This document shows, in pieces, positions 6,224-8,584 of a stretch of 8,584 nucleotides of DNA. The notes beneath the pieces were generated by a model that saw only the letters and a list, made by a program, of their open reading frames with translations, searched no databases and had not been told where the DNA came from. How positions within the stretch are numbered: position 1 is the stretch's first letter; every line of letters starts with the position of its first letter. The stretch is from assembly GCA_019234035.1 (NCBI GenBank), contig JAFALX010000328.1, forward strand, positions 1 through 8,584. Direction: 5' to 3'. This DNA comes from Candidatus Dormiibacterota bacterium. Its GTDB lineage: Bacteria > Chloroflexota > Dormibacteria > Aeolococcales > Aeolococcaceae. The translations under genes were made by a program, and so were the position numbers.

Positions 6224-6534
6224 GCCATGTGTGCAGTAGCTCGTCGACGGCCTCATTGATCGCCCGCCGATCCGCGTCGTAACGAGCGCTGAGGTTTTCG
6301 ACCTGCTGGGCGGCCTGTCTGATCCGGCCGGGATCACCCGGCGGTCCGGTGATCCAGCCGGCCACGTCCGACCCGATGTCGGCCGCGTCCTCGACCGGGT
6401 CCCAGCCCCATGTCTGGTGTCCAGGCGTCTCGAATCCTCCCGCTCGCGTGGCGCTCCCACGTGATTGTCGGCACCGATGCACGGACATCGAGCGGACGGT
6501 CGCCGTAGCGTTGCCGCGTCTCCGGCCGCGGCAT
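6219..6534 (-). pseudogene. Displaced N-terminal part of the toxin (WXG100-like, two frame breaks)
   Basis: Reading from ATG 6534, the first 42 residues (MPRPETRQRYGDRPLDV to RDAWTPDM) are in one frame. At the G run 6409-6406 coding sense passes to a second frame, which gives GWDPVEDAADIGSDVAGW, then GPPGDPGRIRQAAQQVENLS, and ends ...VDELLHTWHG. At the G run 6221-6219 it passes to the frame of the toxin body (GPAPEAVLADAK). Both breaks are repaired by removing one G, giving M-GWDP and WHG-GPAPEA. WHG is the W-x-G turn of a WXG100 hairpin, followed as usual by a small-residue stretch and a second helix. Beyond each break the old frame turns Arg/Gly-rich, as shadow frames do. The reconstructed toxin would be about 410 residues. 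It may be a true double frameshift, a sequencing or assembly error, or programmed slippage. Confidence 0.6.
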
Positions 6535-6541
6535 GTCCGCG

Positions 6542-6547
6542 CTCTCC
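6542..6547 (-). promoter_or_regulatory. Shine-Dalgarno deciding the toxin start
   Basis: GGAGAG on the minus strand lies seven bases before ATG 6534. Neither the ATG at 6488 (second frame) nor the ATG at 6411 has such a site, so translation most likely begins at 6534 in the first frame. Confidence 0.5.
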
Positions 6548-6590
6548 GCGCAGCCTAAGAGCGATGCGCACCAACGTCGTCGATCCGAGT

Positions 6591-6604
6591 GCTACGATCG
6601 TAGC
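6591..6604. promoter_or_regulatory. Palindromic promoter/operator between vapBC and the toxin
   Basis: GCTACGATCGTAGC is a 14-bp perfect palindrome ending two bases before the vapB ATG (6606). It contains TACGAT, a good actinobacterial -10 hexamer, on the plus strand (6593-6598) and again on the minus strand (6602-6597). On the plus strand, transcription would start at about the ATG, giving a leaderless vapB mRNA. On the minus strand it would give a leader of about 55 bases ending in the toxin's ribosome-binding site. Phd/VapB antitoxins commonly bind palindromes over their own promoter, so this is a likely operator. I found no convincing -35 box for either direction. Confidence 0.55.
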
Positions 6605-6605
6605 C

Positions 6606-6881
6606 ATGGATCAGGTTCCAGTACGCGAGCTGCGCAACTTCACCGCGCGGGTGCTCGACCGCGTCAAAGATGGTGAGACGCTCGAGATCACTGAACGGGG
6701 CCGGGTGGTCGCTCGTCTTGTACCGGTTGAAGCCGAGCGATGGGAACAGCTCCGCGCCCTCGGCCTCATCGAGCCGGCGGAAGCGCCGGGGGACCCGCTG
6801 GAACTCGACCCACTCGAGCCTGTCCCGGGCCTACCCCTGCCATCCACAGTGCTCGAGCAGCTTCGCGCTGATGAACGTTGA
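6606..6881 (+). CDS. Phd/YefM-type antitoxin (VapB-like)
   Basis: A 91-residue antitoxin. The N-terminal half (VPVRELRNFTARVLDRVKDG, then ETLEITERGRVVARLVPVE) is the Phd/YefM DNA-binding fold. It dimerises and binds the operator; the acidic, Pro/Leu-rich C-terminal half (about 55-91) is the flexible part that wraps and blocks the VapC toxin. ATG 6606 is chosen because the fold starts right there and the palindromic promoter ends just before it. The frame is open further upstream, but that stretch is antisense to the toxin N-terminus. The stop TGA overlaps the TTG start of the toxin gene (TTGA). Autoregulation through the palindrome is likely, with the toxin-antitoxin complex as co-repressor, as in the family. 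Confidence 0.88.
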   Translation: MDQVPVRELRNFTARVLDRVKDGETLEITERGRVVARLVPVEAERWEQLRALGLIEPAEAPGDPLELDPLEPVPGLPLPSTVLEQLRADER

Positions 6882-7261
6882 AAGCCGCGTATCTCGACAC
6901 ATCCGCCGCAGTCAAGCTGGTCATCGCTGAGGGCGAGTCGGAAGCGCTCAGGGTTTGGCTTCGCGGGCGGTTGCTCACGTCCTCGGCGCTGCTCCGCGTC
7001 GAATTGATTCGTGCTGTGATGCCACGAGGATCCGCTGCCGTCGAGCGCGGAGCGCGCGTGCTCGCGCAGCTCGAATTGATCCGGATCGGCAGGCTCATCC
7101 TTGATCGCGCGTCACAGCTCGAGCCGCCGAATCTCCGCACACTAGATGCGATTCACCTTGCCAGCGCGGAATTGATATCAACCGCTGTGCTGGTGTCCTA
7201 CGACGGCCGCCTGACCAGCGCCGCCGCGCAGCGCGGCCTTGCCGTCGCTTCCCCTGTCTGA
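6878..7261 (+). CDS. vapC: VapC-type PIN-domain ribonuclease toxin
   Basis: A 127-residue PIN-domain protein with a TTG start (6878) overlapping the antitoxin stop by four bases. The acidic metal-binding set is complete: D7 in AYLDTSA, E42 in LLRVEL, D90 in LRTLDAIHLA and D109 in VSYDGRL. An intact Mg-dependent RNase is therefore expected; family members cleave tRNA or rRNA at specific sites, and the target cannot be read from sequence. The length is normal. The rare start codon plus overlap would keep toxin synthesis dependent on, and below, antitoxin synthesis. No ribosome-binding site of its own is visible. Confidence 0.9.
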   Translation: MKAAYLDTSAAVKLVIAEGESEALRVWLRGRLLTSSALLRVELIRAVMPRGSAAVERGARVLAQLELIRIGRLILDRASQLEPPNLRTLDAIHLASAELISTAVLVSYDGRLTSAAAQRGLAVASPV

Positions 7262-7275
7262 CGCCCACGTCGCGT

Positions 7276-7302
7276 TGTCACATCCCGCGAGCTTGTCTCG
7301 TC
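7276..7302 (+). promoter_or_regulatory. ECF41-type promoter (TGTCACA ... CGTC)
   Basis: TGTCACA (7276-7282), a 16-base spacer and CGTC (7299-7302) match the -35 and -10 pattern reported for promoters of the ECF41 sigma group. It lies 31 bases before the start codon of the ECF41-type gene that follows. The predicted transcription start is at about 7308-7310, leaving a leader of about 25 bases that includes the GGAG site. This indicates positive autoregulation. Confidence 0.7.
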
Positions 7303-7333
7303 CCAGAGTGGAACCCACTCAACGGAGCAGGCC

Positions 7334-8245
7334 ATGACGAACCAGCACACCATCGACGACCCGGCCATCGCCGCAATCTGGCGGGACAACCACCGCCATC
7401 TCATCGACGTCGCCTACCGCATGCTCGGCAGCGTCAGCGACGCCGAGGACATCGTGCAAGAGGCCTTCACACGTCTGCTTCGCAGCAACCTCGACGACAT
7501 CGACGACGTCCGCGGCTGGCTCGTCGTCGTGGTCAGCCGGCTCTGCCTCGACCAGCTCCGCTCGGCGCGCGTGCGCCGCGAAGCCTACGTCGGCCCGTGG
7601 CTCCCTGAACCGGTCGTGTCAGGCGGCGACGGGCTCGCGCCCGACGAGCGCGTGACGCTCGACGACAGCGTGCGGATCGCGCTGCTGCTCGTACTCGAGC
7701 GGCTGACGCCAGGCGAGCGCGTGTCATTCATCCTGCACGACGTCTTCCAGTACTCGTTCGACGACATCGCGCGGATCATGAAGAAGACGCCCGCCGCGTG
7801 CCGCCAGCTGGCGAGCCGCGCACGGCGTCACGTGCAGGACGAGGACGTGAGCCTGCGCGGTGCCATTGATCCGGCTGAGGCGCGGCGCGTCGCCGACCGG
7901 TTCATCGACGCAGCATCCACCGGTAACCTGCGCGCCCTGCTCGAGGTGCTCGACCCCGAGGCGGCAGGCTGGACGGATTCCGGCGGGTTCGTGCCGGCGC
8001 CGCGCGAGCGCATCGTCGGACGTCAGCGCGTCGCGGAGGGGCTGCTCTGGTTCCTGGATACGTTCGGCGTGACCCTCGAGTCGATGCCGGTGAATGCGGG
8101 ACCGGGGGCCCTTGCGTTGCAGGACGGCGAGATCATCGCCGTGCTGACGTTCGAGGTACGCGACCGGTTGATCACCGCGATCCACTCCGTCGCAAACCCG
8201 GAAAAGCTGACTCATGTGAAGGCGGCGGTTACACGACGGGCATGA
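7334..8245 (+). CDS. ECF41-group RNA polymerase sigma factor with SnoaL-like C-terminal extension
   Basis: A 303-residue extracytoplasmic-function sigma factor of the SigJ/ECF41 type. Sigma region 2 spans about 16-80 (DAEDIVQEAF at 37-46; RGWLVVVVSRLCLDQLRSAR at 60-79, the part reading the -10). The linker carries the group signature WLPEP (89-93). Region 4 spans about 113-166 (SFDDIARIMKKTPAACRQLA), for the -35. A SnoaL-like domain (about 180-290) replaces the usual anti-sigma factor and controls activity in cis. Its NPxKL motif is present (NPEKL, 288-292), but the DGGGR motif is altered to DSGGF (215-219). The ATG follows GGAG (7324-7327) with a six-base gap. A matching ECF41 promoter precedes the gene. 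The usual partner gene (carboxymuconolactone decarboxylase, oxidoreductase or epimerase) is not next to it in this window; upstream is vapBC, downstream a lipoprotein. Confidence 0.92.
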   Translation: MTNQHTIDDPAIAAIWRDNHRHLIDVAYRMLGSVSDAEDIVQEAFTRLLRSNLDDIDDVRGWLVVVVSRLCLDQLRSARVRREAYVGPWLPEPVVSGGDGLAPDERVTLDDSVRIALLLVLERLTPGERVSFILHDVFQYSFDDIARIMKKTPAACRQLASRARRHVQDEDVSLRGAIDPAEARRVADRFIDAASTGNLRALLEVLDPEAAGWTDSGGFVPAPRERIVGRQRVAEGLLWFLDTFGVTLESMPVNAGPGALALQDGEIIAVLTFEVRDRLITAIHSVANPEKLTHVKAAVTRRA

Positions 8246-8351
8246 GGAAGCGACGGGAGCGTCGGCACGGCCGCAGACGCGGAGCGGACAAAATGCTGCT
8301 CTCGTTACTCGAGACGACGCGGCCGCGTGTCCGGACCTGTAACCTACCGAC

Positions 8352-8584
8352 GTGGATCGAGGAAGGGAACTGCGCGGCGTTAGGTACATCATCGTCCAAT
8401 TGCTCGTGGCAATCGTGCTCGCCGGCTGTGGTGTGAGGTCGCCAGGGAGCGTCTCCGGAACGCCGACCGCACCGAGTACGCAACGAGGCGCCAATCCCGT
8501 TCAGGGCGGTGATGGCGACCCGAGGTTCCAAACCACCGCGCCGACAATGGGTCCTGGCTGCGCCGTCCCCTCCCAGAAGCACAG
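8352..8584 (+). CDS. Lipoprotein, N-terminal part (runs off the window)
   Basis: An open frame from GTG 8352 to the window end, at least 77 residues. The start MDRGRELRGVRYIIVQLLVA has a basic n-region and hydrophobic core, leading to a perfect lipobox LAGC (23-26) with C26 as the lipidated residue. A Ser/Thr/Pro/Gly-rich tether (VRSPGSVSGTPTAPSTQRG) and a second cysteine (in GPGCAVPSQ) follow. The product should be anchored to the outer face of the cytoplasmic membrane. There is no Shine-Dalgarno sequence before the GTG, but TAACCT (8340-8345) sits six bases before it, fitting a leaderless start. CTG 8370 after AGGAAGG is an alternative. The family is unknown because the body lies outside the window. 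The 106 bases between the sigma gene and this start show no clear terminator. Confidence 0.6.
   Translation, partial: MDRGRELRGVRYIIVQLLVAIVLAGCGVRSPGSVSGTPTAPSTQRGANPVQGGDGDPRFQTTAPTMGPGCAVPSQKH

Noticed and set aside
5300..6607. A single 435-residue open frame through the toxin region from ATG 6607
   Set aside because: Its first about 128 residues are Arg/Pro/Ser-rich and overlap better-supported coding in two other frames (the WXG100 part). It also starts at the palindrome, with no ribosome-binding site. Only the part after about 6221 looks like protein.
7724..8494. 256-residue open frame on the minus strand opposite the sigma factor
   Set aside because: It lies antisense to a confidently identified ECF41 gene, and its composition shows no domain pattern. 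The 8229-8582 minus-strand frame is rejected for the same reason against the lipobox ORF.

Overview
The window is a GC-rich accessory region that looks actinobacterial (Actinomycetota; class not resolved). The evidence is the strong G/C preference at third codon positions, several GTG and TTG starts, an ECF41-type sigma factor, a VapBC pair whose promoter suggests a leaderless transcript, and a WXG100-type polymorphic toxin. I see no tRNA, rRNA, CRISPR array or insertion sequence.

Layout, left to right. (1) Minus strand, 7-1148: a nucleoside 2-deoxyribosyltransferase-family enzyme followed, with a GTGA overlap, by a four-helix membrane protein. This is a two-gene unit that could be a sensor/effector pair. 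(2) 1139-1697: a short coding-like fragment on the plus strand and a 66-residue orphan protein with a perfect Shine-Dalgarno sequence. (3) 1769-2347, minus: a dihydrofolate-reductase-like (RibD C-terminal) protein. (4) 2526-4806, plus: two overlapping genes for exported proteins, both with a signal peptide and a C-terminal membrane anchor. One is a short Ig-like protein, the other a six-Asp-box beta-propeller. (5) 4962-6534, minus: a polymorphic toxin/immunity module. The toxin has a WXG100-like N-terminus and a C-terminal RNase A-like domain of the CdiA-CT type, and a CdiI_2-like immunity gene follows with a GTGA overlap. The toxin reading frame is broken at two G runs, and two predicted active-site positions carry unusual residues, so it may be decaying, or the sequence may contain errors. 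(6) 6606-7261, plus: a VapB/VapC toxin-antitoxin pair divergent from the toxin. A 14-bp perfect palindrome touching the vapB start holds a TACGAT -10-like element on each strand and may drive or repress both directions. (7) 7276-8245, plus: an ECF41-type sigma factor preceded by a near-exact copy of the promoter its own group recognises. (8) 8352 to the end, plus: the start of a lipoprotein gene.

The strongest themes are conflict biology (polymorphic toxin/immunity next to VapBC, perhaps also the NDT/membrane pair) and cell-surface or envelope functions (propeller operon, lipoprotein, ECF41 regulator). The most interesting part is 4962-6604: the toxin/immunity module with its two frame breaks, and the palindrome it shares with vapBC.
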